From Fasciola hepatica (lineage: Eukaryota; Platyhelminthes; Trematoda; Plagiorchiida; Fasciolidae): a stretch of 64,000 nt of DNA. The notes under the pieces are model-generated. The model was not told the DNA's origin. It saw only the letters and a program-made list of their open reading frames with translations, and searched no databases. A program made the translations under genes and the position numbers. The stretch lies in contig CANUEZ040000020.1 in the NCBI GenBank assembly GCA_948099385.1, forward strand, positions 8,883,501-8,947,500. Direction: 5' to 3'. Of the stretch, positions 23,791-35,720 are shown in pieces. Positions within the stretch are counted from its first letter, which is position 1, and every line of letters begins with the position of its first letter.

Positions 23791-26700
23791 ATAAATCCTG
23801 CCAAACGCCAAGAAAGTCGGATGGCTTTATATTTTTGGGGTAGATCTACTGGTCTTGTCAAAAATGACTCAGTGATGTCACACGCCCAACGTCCACAAAA
23901 ACGTTCTTATGCGACTAGTTACCACTGTGATAAGGAATGTGGTTTTATGTCGAAATCAGACTTAAGGGGGCAAATTCTGTTTGGACCAAACACGGTCCAT
24001 TTGGTACTCTGTGTGCTGTAATCATGAACCATGCATTTTTACAGACACGATCAGGGGCATCGTATACTTCTGGTTCATTTCAGTGCGAGCACTGCCTACC
24101 TTGTCTGACTGTTGATTTTTGGTATTCATACGTGTCTCTCACAAGCGCATGATCCCTCTCCCATTTATGGGACAGCATGTGAAAAAAACACTATTCACAA
24201 AGCTTGCAACTCAGCTGCTGCTTGCCAAGGCTTTTTCTGTATATATTTTCTGTTTATGAAATGCCGCAACATTTACGCCAAATAACCAACACATCCCTCT
24301 TCAAGTTCGCGTGTATTATGATTTCTTTTGAGTCATTCAGTCGTCATAGGTTACTTTTTGAACAACAACCAAAATATCCTTGATGTTAGAGAGATCCATA
24401 TGGCTGCCGTTGACAGTGAACTAAGAACTTCATGGAAATTACTCAAGAGGACTTGTTTACAACGCCAAGTGTGGCTGAATTCTAATCATTTGACGTACAT
24501 GAGTGACGACTTACTTTCTTCTGCACTCAAAAAGCTTCTTCAAATACTAGTGGCAAACATCTAGTCAAATAAGATTTTTTACTTGCATGCAAATGACTAC
24601 AGTAGAAGGGACGTAAATCATCACATCAGAGGCTCACTACATTGATAGTTATTCCCAGTAAACTGATCATGAGGCCCTCACATTCACTTTGAAGCTCCTA
24701 TCTTGTGAGTTATACAATGCAGATGCATCAAAAAAGTTATGAGATCCAGTCTGATCTGAGGGTTTAAATCGCAGATTCCCTTCCAGTGTCTCAGATTATG
24801 ATTTTTTACTCTCCCGTTGAAATATTGCAGGATTTCCCGGGAGGATGTTTTGTCACTCACGTTGCGAAACTTGAAAGGTAATAAAAGTATAAGATGACAT
24901 CTGCTGTGAAAGCTTTACAAATGGGTCACCTGTATTTATGCTCCGGGCTCACTATCCTGTAAATATTTATTTCAAAGAAGTTCAGTTGCCACAATGAAAA
25001 CCGATCTAGTTTGAGTCGATGGATAAAGCATCAAACATCTCAATTCTGTGGTCGTCCAGTGATAGCTGCATCTGAACAATCTAGTCTGATTCATCTGGAT
25101 TCCTAATAGAACTAGAATATTTTGTGAATATGGGTTGCGCACCATTTGGTATTTGCTTTTGTTATCTAGACTCCGTGGTCATACTGCAATCAACCCTTTT
25201 GGTAAACCAGCCGTCCGGTGAGTTGAAGGTTACCAACTTTATTTCCGCTTGCGGGGTGGAATTTTGGTTGAGTAAAATACAAGTAAATTTTACATTTTGT
25301 TTATGGTTCCGGATTCTAGTGCCAAAAACATGTTCAGAAATATTTTCCGGAGTCTCCAAACGGACCTGATGACACATATTTATGAAGAAAACTTTTCGCA
25401 GCACCGTCGATTTCTTTATCGTTCTGTCTTAATGTTGAGAACTGCGTCGAACCAAAAACAATTGTCACAAGGCGGCTTTTTAAGTGAGTTGTGCAAAAAC
25501 ACGTGCAATCACTCAGCGAAATATTTTGAATGATGCCGTCCACATAAATAGGTGACCATTATCTTCTAATAATTCTGCGTAACATCCGTTTGTTAGAATA
25601 ATGGAATTTTCTGGTTTTTAACGTACTCCTCTTCATAAAGGAGAAAAGAAAAATTGACATTTAGCGGAACTCACTAATATGACCTTGATGGAAGGGTCAT
25701 GTCTTTGAAATATGCCAGGGCGTTTTCTCCGGCTACCATCAAGCAAAAGTAGACTGTTGAGCCACTAGATGATAAAACATTCTTCAAATAAGTTTACGTT
25801 GTCTTCGCTTCTTTCCTCGACGGACCCGTATGGTCGACACTTTTAAAAAAGAACTGTTTCTGGCAGGATGTGAACACATCGATAAGTGATGACGACTGTC
25901 TATAGTGGATTTTTACTGAACATTTCTCAACAATATTCGATTTTATAGAACCTATTTTTACGCCTAGATTGATGTTACGTTGTAAATTAAGGATGGGAAA
26001 ACTGACTGCCATAAAAATACATTCTAACCTGAATTTCGACAGCTCCTGTAAAATGAATTGCAAATGTGTACAATTTAATGATGAAACAGCTCACCAGAAC
26101 TGGAGTTTTCTCATTCACGACTGATCCACCCAGATCACCAGTAATCGTCACGTCACTACAAACTTCCGTTAGAATGAATGTACGTACATACACGAGCACA
26201 GGAAATACCTAATGGGAAGGCTTCAATCTTCAGTAAAACCTAACAGCCTGGCCATAATGGAAAGAATATTTATCCGTTTAGTATGGATTACCTTCACAAA
26301 GTAGATCAACTCAGATGATTAACATTTTGTGCCTTCTAGCCATCAGTCTTAAGACCCGGATATAAATAAACTCAACAAAAAGCATTCATAATAAGGTAAG
26401 CCACTGACACAGCTCATGTGAGTATCTTGAAAGGGTGGTTCAGGGTAATGAATCTGACAGCACTCGTTTAATCCTGTTATTTGTTAGCACTTGTCGGACG
26501 ACCAAGTTCTGAAATACGTATCAGTTTTATAAAAAGTTTCAACCAAGATGACGACTAACAGGCTCACCATGAGTGCGCTTGTTCTCTTTAAGTCCGTTTT
26601 TAAAACATCATATGCTTCTCGATTTTCGAGACTCTAAGGATCTGAGATAAAATGTGACAGTAAAAATGCATCAAAAACTCACATCCTACTAAGGGTCCCG

Positions 26701-29700
26701 GAAACAGGCAGACAAACTTTATGAGGATAATCTTAGCCAACTTCGTTTCAAAGAGGAACAACTGATAAAATTTGAATAAAGGAATGCTCATTGTCTGATC
26801 TTACTCCAGAGGAAAACGGGAGGAGTAAGGGAGAAGAAAGGAAGACAGGATTTCAATTAATTTGTGTATGTTAAAACCAATAAAGATGAACAGGGGGTGA
26901 GAAAGGGGATGAGCTGCTTTTGATGTGACAGTTTGTTTGAAAGCAATCAGCTTTCAATCATTACCGAATATAAAAGCTTTTTCATTTGTTCTTTTTATTC
27001 ATAACTTCGTAGTAGATATGTTAAAAAATCTACCACGTGACAGAGGGATTACAGGTTTCAGCGGGCAGACAGAATGCCTTCCATAGATCATTGTACAAAA
27101 CTTTCAGTAAAAAGTCCCCAACTCAGTTGTGTGAGGCCGAACAAATAAGCGGGTCCATTTGATGAGACAGTTTGTTGTTAATTTGAACCGGTTTAAATCA
27201 AGCCAGCGCTATTTTTATTTGGAAGGGTTTTATTCATCCCCATACCCGGCATACTTTTCCCGGTCAGACAGCAAGAATAAAAATTCTCGGTTAAACTATT
27301 TCATGCTGACCAATAAGCTCAATCCAGAAATGGTTCCTAATGAATTTACCAAAACACGTATGAAGACGTTTCATCTATCACCTCTAAAACTGGACAAAAT
27401 TTGTATAAACAATGAGTCGTATTCACTTGGGACTTTGCAAAATAATAAATTAGTGGAACATTCTCTGCTACGAGGTCCCTAGGAGGCATAAGCTGCCTGA
27501 TTTTCACGAACTTTGGTTCCATTTGATATACGGTCGGTGCTATTCAAAGGTCACTCCGTAGAACGCGGTAAAGGCCAAACAGCGACCAACTAGAGGCCGA
27601 AAAATACTAACTCTAAGTGTAACACCATTGTATAAGCGGCCACTCCTTTTAATATGCATTTGTATAAGTCTTACTAGTTCCTATATTTTCACTTCCGTCA
27701 AAAACATTCACTGAAAAAGTTATCACATTTGGAATGCACGAGATACATGAAATAAAAATAAAAGGAACTGTAAATCATGGATCGAGATCAGTAGACAACT
27801 CATCTACTACTCTGTCTTGGTTTCTCACTATACGAGCCACTTAATGAACTGATGCAGTCCTATAAACTATACTGCTAGAGAGGATACACAGGCAGCTAGA
27901 AGGTATTTTCGGACTACAGTGGCAACAAGAAAATCGCTGAGCAACGAGTGCTTACTATCCGACATTATCCTGTGGGTAAGCTTTATGCAGGATTAAAAAC
28001 GTCAACCAGTAATTTTAAAAATTAGTTCCCTAGCATAGATCAAGACAGCACGATGGATTATCACTAGGCCAGGTAATATAACTTTGAAGTTTTGTTTCCG
28101 AAGGCCAAAGAAAGAATAGATGAAAACTAAAGAGTAACTCGAATTGACGGGCATAAGTAGAAATGTTGACTGCCGAGTCAAGAGTTGCCTGCGATTACCA
28201 GTGCGTGAAAACAAGTCACAATTTTGCAAACACAACTGAATTCCTGAAGGACATTGGAGGTTTTTATTTACTGTGACTCCTCGATTCCTTGAAAAAGTTG
28301 ACTCCAGAAAAAGAACCTGTGCGGAGTCTTACCGTTATAGGTTAAAACTCGGGAAAAAACTCACTGAGTTTTTGATTTTTGCGAAAACCTGATCCTTGTA
28401 AAATTTCCCTTTCAAAAAGTGACTGTTCAACTGAACTTTACCTTCAAACTCGTCCAATGCGCGACAAAACCAGTTGCTGTCCACAAAAGTACTCATATTT
28501 CGACTTCCATTGCAAGTGTACTTATTCATTCATTTTTGGGTTCTTGAGCATCTAAAATGAGACCAGATATGCTGTTGCTTTATGAGCGGCTCAATGTATT
28601 CCCACTCGATTAGAAACAGTAAGACGGTAAATAAGAAGAAGCGACCACGCTCGGCGGTGGCCAAAACGGTAATCATCGTCAGCTTTAAACAATAAAACCC
28701 CCGAATTTGATTCTCACCACTGCCGGCAACTTCCCCATTGGACAGACTTTCATTGGCCGCAGCCCCTTCTAAATAGTTGCCCATTGTTGTGAAATAAATG
28801 AAGAAGTAAAAAGTGTATCTCATTTTTTTGTAATTGTGATTCAACTCCCCTGGCCCAAGATTGAACAAGGCCGCATGAATTTACCGTCCGGTTACCTAGA
28901 AGGCGTCAGCTAGATAAACTAATCACATGATAAGGACAATTTGACTGACAAACCCCTGCCCATAATTGGTGTTTATTCCATGTCTATGTTCATGATCTTT
29001 TGTCTAATGTCTACTACGTAATCTTTAAATGGCTTGAGAATGAATTACTGAAAAACAATTGTTTCGCCGATTTGGATTTCTATATGATGCAAAGGGTATT
29101 TTTCAGACAATTGTGATGCCGTTAAATTCAAAGGCTCAGCAACAGCCTCCCTAGACTTTTCACAGTTAAAACTGTTTATCATTTGATGATTTTGGCAAGA
29201 GCATCTCTCTGATGTCCTTTCACACTCGCGTAATTTTACTTAGAACCCAATTTCTTGTAGTGACTCTGCGATGACAGATAATCCATTTCTTCTGACTTGA
29301 AACTAATTAATTATCGTTGTTCTGTTTAGTATTGATTATTGGTTCTGTCAGAATCATCCCACAATAGTTATTGACAATAAAATGAAAACAGGGGAATAAG
29401 CTTGTTTTAGTGATTCATAAACGCATCAGTGCTTCGGAGTTAACACCGGCTTCAATTTGGATTTCTGATGGAATGGAATGATGTGAAGTAAGGTGGAATG
29501 TGATATTAAAGAAAAATCAATGACTGACCGGCAGCAGTCAAGCGATCATTATCCTGAACTACAGACCCTGGTGGCTCGTGTTCGATTTCTGATACCGACG
29601 GTCAGTCCCCCACTTGGCAGGCTCTGGTTGGCTATGGTCCCCTTCCAGAAATCTTGCAAACTGTTGTGTAATAAACAAAAAAGGAAGTAAAATGACTACG

Positions 29701-32700
29701 GTTTATTATCACCATTACTGTGGGGACCAGATCTACCTCTGAATCAGGTCAGCATGTATGCAGTAGTTATCAGCAATTATTGTTTACTTGGCCTCCGACG
29801 TACCCTATGGTGGAGTTTGAACTAAGAGTGCTAAAAGGTTTTCGCGATTTGTATTTGAGCACTGTAGGAAGGGTCTTAAACAAGAATGCTTTTCACCTTC
29901 ACTGGAGTCAAAGCACCACACTCGGTTTACCTTAATATTCAACCCCGATATTTTAAAGTGGAGAAAACAACGTCTGTCTAATTGGCTAGGGGATTAAACT
30001 GAACACTGCGTGCGTAGACACATCAACTGCCGTCAGCTCAGTTCTCCCAGCTTAGAGTCAAACCGGATGGGACTGACGACTGTGTTTGGAGAAGTGTTGG
30101 TTTTGCGGCCAGTGTACACAACTCCATAACAGTAAAATAATTAGTTTAAATGGAAAGAGGCCGTAGATTACAGCTCTTTGTTCTTAGTTTCCAACCACTC
30201 AGCGGGCTTCACTGGGGGGCAAGATTTGTGGCTGTACCTCATAAAACGTCACGCGCAGATCTTCCAATAAACTTCAAAACGCGAGGTCTGCCAGCGTATT
30301 CGTTTGCACGGCAAGTTAATGCATATTTATTTGCTTTGAACTCTATCTATCACCACACATACTGGTGCATCACTCTATCAAAGAAAAGGTCAAGTTAGCC
30401 CTAATTCATTAGCATGCAGCAACCTCATTAAATTTCTTCCATTATGGCCTATAGAAATTAGCATGCCCTGTTGAGCAAGCGGCGAATAAGGTTTCTCTTA
30501 ACTCTGAGAGGGACAACATGCTTAAGGTGAATGCAGTGTGGATAAAGCATAGACATTCCGCACACAGATAAACTGGTCGGTTTTTAAGCAGTAATAGTTA
30601 TCTACAGGGAGTAAGTTCTGCAGTGTTTCAGTAAATCTTGCGGTTCAGTAGAACTGGAAGCAGCCACTTGTAAGGAAGCTTTGTCAAAAGAATTGAGTGA
30701 GGAATAATTTTGTGCCTAAGCTTTTTCTCCCGCGATCTTGTGCAACAGAGAGTGTTCTTATTTTGCATTGTTTGTGGTACTTTGTATTGCTTTAGGAAGC
30801 AAATCGCTGCCCAGTATAGATTTACGAAAGGGGAGGCTGACGGGTGGCTCTTGGATCAGAAATTGGAATCCAGGAATCCACACAGGTTTTGTTGAAACTC
30901 GCTGAATATCACAGGTTTTGGAATTAAGCTATTCACTAAATTCACAGTCGCCCCCTGGAACGAATACTTTATACTACCTTTACTCTGTGATCGACAAACA
31001 GGAAGGTTTTCCAGGTTATCCTTCCTCTCGAAAACCAATACAGGACGAGAATTTAAACCAACTCAACATTTCGTATTTACCATGAACCACCCAAAAACCT
31101 ACGAAAATGCAAACCTAAAATGAATAACAGGGAATTTTCGTCTAAATGCACACTTGGGTCGTATTAATCGAGGTGCGCCTCACTTTTCAGTTAATAGTAT
31201 TGATCCCCGTCCCCATGGTCAGAGACTAATTTCAGTTTCCTATCCGCAGCACCCGTTAACCTAATCGTCAGACCAATAGTAATTCCGTGGTCAATTGAGT
31301 GCATTATTTTCGTCGCCGAAGTTCACTGTGAAGAAATGTCACCAAAGTCTTCCGTCACCTCTGAGAACCAAATCGTCACCAAGGCGGAAAAATGGCAGTT
31401 GTAAGAATAGAACCTCTGAAGAATTCATGGTTTTTCCACTCTAGAAGTCCATAACAAAATTAACAGAAGTCCTCATGGCTATAAGCTGTCAAACGTCACC
31501 ACACATGCCATTGCATGTTACCCTTCAGCAGATCACATTTCTTAAAATAACCTCTGATCTTCTGGACCAGTATAAAATGTTTTTTTCTGTCCGATTGACT
31601 CCTCGCTGTCAAGCGCATTAGTGACAAAACTCTCCAGAAAGGATTTAATGCATCCCATATCAACCGGCTTATTGAGTTTCGGGACATATAAATTATTGTA
31701 ACGTTTTGGTGAATCATCTAGGTTCTACCAGAGTTCACAGGAAATAGGTCCATAACGATAAGGATTTGTGATGCAATTTGAGTTTCTTTGTAATAGCAAG
31801 ACGTGGTCTTCTGTGTTGGTTGTTCAAAGCTAGCTGAATATTAGTAAGATTCTGAGGAAGATTATCTTACTTCTCTCTTCTCCGCTTGAATTCCAGAAAC
31901 TTAAAAGAAAATTTCTCTCGACAAAATAATTGCTCGCTGAATTTTTGTTCATCAGACTAAGGATAACATCTCTATTCAGGTTAAATGCTTTGGCTTTCTA
32001 TCTGTCTTGTTATGATACTGTTTTTATTGAAAAATTTGACCGGTATTTCGCCATTTACGGAAAGATTCCTAATAACATATATCATAGAAACATGTTCTCC
32101 GTGGGCCATCTGGACTATATCTGACTCCTGTTTACTGAGTTGGTGAACCTTTCTGGTTTTAAGTAAACTCTTATCTGTCACTACAAACGAAATGATTAGG
32201 CTTACCAGACAAAAATCATACTACCTTGACTTTAAGACCAAGTATTCAAAATACATCAAAAAGTTTCAAACCGTGAAATATTCACCTCTCGGTTGTGATA
32301 AGGCATTACTTTTTCGGACAAGTGAACTTTAATGCAAGGACGGTAGTTTGCCCAGCAGAAGTTCTACAACACCTGCAGCATTCAATTTAAGTTGTCTTAA
32401 TAAAACTGCCAATATCAAATATGATTCTCCCTTTCAAACTCTGTCTTCCAAACAGTATCGTGTGGAATTCCATTAGTTTTCTGCAAATAAGCAATCAATA
32501 CTAACAAAACTGACATGAACTTCCGAAAGGCACATTATGTGGCATCATGTTTTTAGTATTTTTGCTTCTGCAAAATACCTCTCATGTCCAGACCATATTT
32601 ACTGAATCAGCTCGGCTGTTAGGCTTTTGGACACAGTTCATTGAACATCGTTGGGACAATATAACCTAGCCTACAATGAACAGTAGTCTTTCGTTACTTT

Positions 32701-34170
32701 GTGATCAGCAAAAGGTGAAACAATCTCTGACCTCTTGCGGAATTCCACTTAGTTTATTTTCCATTTTGCTTGTGCTCGACTTGAAAAAAACAAGAGATAA
32801 CTTTGAAACGCTAGCCACATGAAGGCCTTACTCGACAAACTCCTTCAGCTTTTGCTAGTAATATCTCTATTGTTAATTAGACTCATTTATTTTCTACCAA
32901 AAACTCCAACTATGAATGTTTTTTCGGTTTCTTTGCAACAGTTGTGGAAAGCATACTGTTGGAAATAAGCTGAAGCAAGCTTTCTTTATATCAGAATCAA
33001 AAGGGTCAGAGACAGTGTTTGTCAATCAATACCTAATTTTGGAATAGCCAGAATAACTCCAACGCTTTGATACTTAGAATTTAGGTGCAAAAGTTACCGA
33101 AAATCTCGGGGCTATTAGTCGAAAGCAGTCTCTAATCCCCCCTGGTTTACTTAATTCCACGCATTTTTATTAAAATTACTTGTAGTTTTTACCGATGTCC
33201 CTGTAGAATCTGTCCCAGTTGTGGTAGATGAAAACTCAAATAAAATTACACGTGAAGATTCGTCACACAACTCCACTGCTCAGTTCACTACCGAGAACTA
33301 TGGAAGCAGAGTGCGGCCTTTTCAAGTGGCGTGCCTTAAACAAACAACCTTGCAAAGGCCTCTAATCCCGACAGAAGGCTTATGAAGCCCAAAGTTTATC
33401 TGTCCTTCATGAGACTCTTCTGAACTGTTGGTAATTCGTTTTCGAAGTTCACTGCTAGTGACTGAAGGGGAATAGCAATACATATTGTTGACATGAAGCA
33501 ACCTATACAGAACCAGTTCGAATTGCCAAAGGATACGATTTTAGACTGATGACGGTAAACTCCAATTCTCGGTCGCAGCCGGGACCAGTGAATCTGCGTG
33601 ACTGATAACTGCTGACAAGACGGGCAAAATGGCTGTGCATTGGTTCCATGAATTCTGCGGGATAAATTTTCTTGGTGTGAATCCGTAGCTGTCAGATTCA
33701 TAAGCAACATGAATCACCCAAAAACAGTGGAAAATTTTATTTTATCAAGGCAAACCCATCCTCAAAATCCATGCACCCAGAAACTGGTAACCTGGGTGTT
33801 TTCACATTAATCTCGGTGGTTATCTCGCCTTTCAGATTAGACGAAACAGCTTGTCCAATCTTTCCACCACCTTTACCCGAGCAAGTCATGCGTTACTTCA
33901 AGATGATGGAAAAAGGTTGTAAGTGGAGTGATGGTGAACATTGAGCCGGATGTACCCCCAGCTGTCGGAACTGGTGAGTCGGAATCGGAAATCACGACTA
34001 TCCGTAATAAAAATGACAGACCTGTAGGCTTCTGTCAAACTGTTTTGTTCCATGCCTCTAGCTCTAGTGAGAAAACTCTCCTACCTTTGAACCGTCTCAT
34101 TTATTGTGCAAACGCAAACCGTTTTTTATAGATCACCAGGTGATCAGAATCAAAGTCACTGTACGAAGCT
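23791..34170. other. Intergenic stretch, no gene established
   Basis: No reverse transcriptase, integrase or conserved cellular domain was recognised. Open frames of 60-112 codons occur on both strands, for example minus strand 28335-28868 and 33396-33710, and are within chance expectation. GC-richer patches at about 29540-29650, 30000-30300 and 28590-28770 might be unrecognised repeats or exons. Confidence 0.5.
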
Positions 34171-34231
34171 CATTGGTACAGAGCTCTTCTCCGAACCGGG
34201 TCTTCTGAAAGGCTATGTTGTACAAGTCTTC

Positions 34232-34461
34232 GATTGGCTGATTTCTTTGAGATCGGTTAAAACGACTGCTGGCTGGTGATTGGTAGCTTTTCGTTCCTTT
34301 TGATTAAAAAACCTCTTGGCCGCTGATTGGTTCAATCTGATGCGCCCCTTAAAACGACGTCTGGCCGTTGATTCGGTGACTCCGCTCAGCTCGGTAAGAG
34401 CGACTGTTCACGACTGATTGGATGGCTTTGCTCCGTTTCGTCACGGACTGACTGAAACATC
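34232..34461. repeat. Degenerate ~46-bp minisatellite, five units with CCAAT-type motif
   Basis: Units start at 34232, 34278, 34325, 34370 and 34416, giving spacings of 46, 47, 45 and 46 bp. Each begins GATTGG (GATTCGG in the fourth), the reverse complement of a CCAAT box. Most have a GGTTAAAACGAC-like centre and a CTGGCCG-like end. A still more diverged copy may begin near 34171 (CATTGG). It lies directly upstream of a Gypsy remnant. Confidence 0.75.
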
Positions 34462-34554
34462 GACCTGCTTGGCTGGCCTGAGGTTTGCAACCGATTTTGG
34501 ACAGGCGAATACGTGCAGTCTGTAAACGAAACTAGGCCGTCTGTCGGTGCGTCA

Positions 34555-35720
34555 GCAAATACCCTTACACAAACCTTGACTCCAAACCAGAGGCCGAATT
34601 CTGCGGTGGAAAAGGAGGTCCGCGCTAGAGCTAAGGCGTTGGAAAAACGGCTAGATTAACTGCTTGGTTGCCGTTTTAAGTTGCTAATCGACCAGCAGTC
34701 ATTTGCTTGTATGTTCAGTGATGAACCTGGAAGCAAATTGAAAAATCGAAAAATTCAGAGTTGTCGCATGGGGCATTTATTTTCACGGTACGATGTAACA
34801 TGCCATCCTGGAGGCGGTAAGCAAGAAGCGGATGCTTTCCCTCGTGGCTACTGGTCTGCAGCTATCAGCGATAAAAGCTTGCACGAATTGTGCGGCTCTG
34901 TTTGTTACCCAGAAGTTACTCGCAGGTCCCACCTGGTTTGTTCTCTAAATCTACTGTTTTTTTGGGAGAACTGAGAACTCCAGTCTCTTTATGTTGCACT
35001 TGTGTGGAAATCAAATCAAGGTTTTACTAAACCCCTGGTACAAAGCTGATCAAAGCCACACACCCGTTCCAGAAGCTCAATTTAGATTTTATAGGCCAGC
35101 TTCCACACTATCCCAGTAATACGTGTCTTCTGGCTATTGCTACCGTATACTCTAGACTTTATTTCGTCAGTGTCTGCGCAGACATACCATCAACGGCTGT
35201 TTAAGAAAGGTCTCTGATAGTTATTTTAATCCTTTCGGCTTTCTACAGGCATCCCTTTAACTCAGTGGTCTTCTTTTTTGTCCGTGAAGCTCGGAAACTC
35301 TGATGTAAGTGGTATGTTGCCGTATCTGGATGACAGCACAAAATTTTCTGAGGCAAACAACCAGTTTCTCTATTGTTACCTCTCATACATTACGCTTATC
35401 CAGCACTCTCCTGCTCAATCATCCTTATACTCCCTCCATAACAAAAGGCATGAAACTAGTCTAACCACAGATTGCAGTCCGAAAGCTAATAGTCGAACTG
35501 AATACATGAATGGCAAAGTATAAGATGCCATATCACCTCAAAACCTTAAAATCGGGACATGTATTGCTTGGAGAAATTTTCCGTGGTGCATTATATTCTG
35601 TAAGACCTTTACTAACAACAACAACAACAAGTGTATCTTACTAAAAAGGGATGTTTCCCCCCCACTCCAACAAAAAGGCCGTATTGGGAATCGCCTTGTC
35701 CAGCTGACTAGTGGTTTCTA
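34555..35720 (+). mobile_element. Gypsy-type LTR retrotransposon remnant: RNase H and integrase
   Basis: One reading frame with a single TAA at 34657-34659 gives TQTLTPNQ, EKEVRARAKALEKRL, LIDQQSFACMF, PGGGKQEADAFPR and LHELCGSVCYPEVTR. These are the end of RNase H and the start of the integrase zinc-binding domain. After a frame change at about 35041-35205 come LIKATHPFQKLNLDF and IATVYSRLYFVSVCAD, the first part of the integrase core. Further on LTTDCSPKANSRTEYMNG (35463-35518) resembles the PxANGxxERxNG segment. Scraps of the integrase C-terminus may reach about 35720. No LTRs, gag or intact RT were found. Confidence 0.8.

Noticed and set aside
25160..26200. Chain of minus-strand frames with donor-like sites, one with a Cys-rich CxC..HL segment recalling a GPS motif
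   Set aside because: More than one frame reads equally well at each candidate exon and the Cys pattern lacks the conserved Trp and GC residues of GPS sites.
28335..28868. Minus-strand frame of about 177 codons with one stop, including a 35-nt candidate micro-intron
   Set aside because: Several alternative frames and splice choices look equally plausible and no family matches; length and splice motifs are compatible with chance.
33396..33710. Minus-strand 104-codon frame with a CPSC pair
   Set aside because: No second metal-binding pair and no family; chance length.
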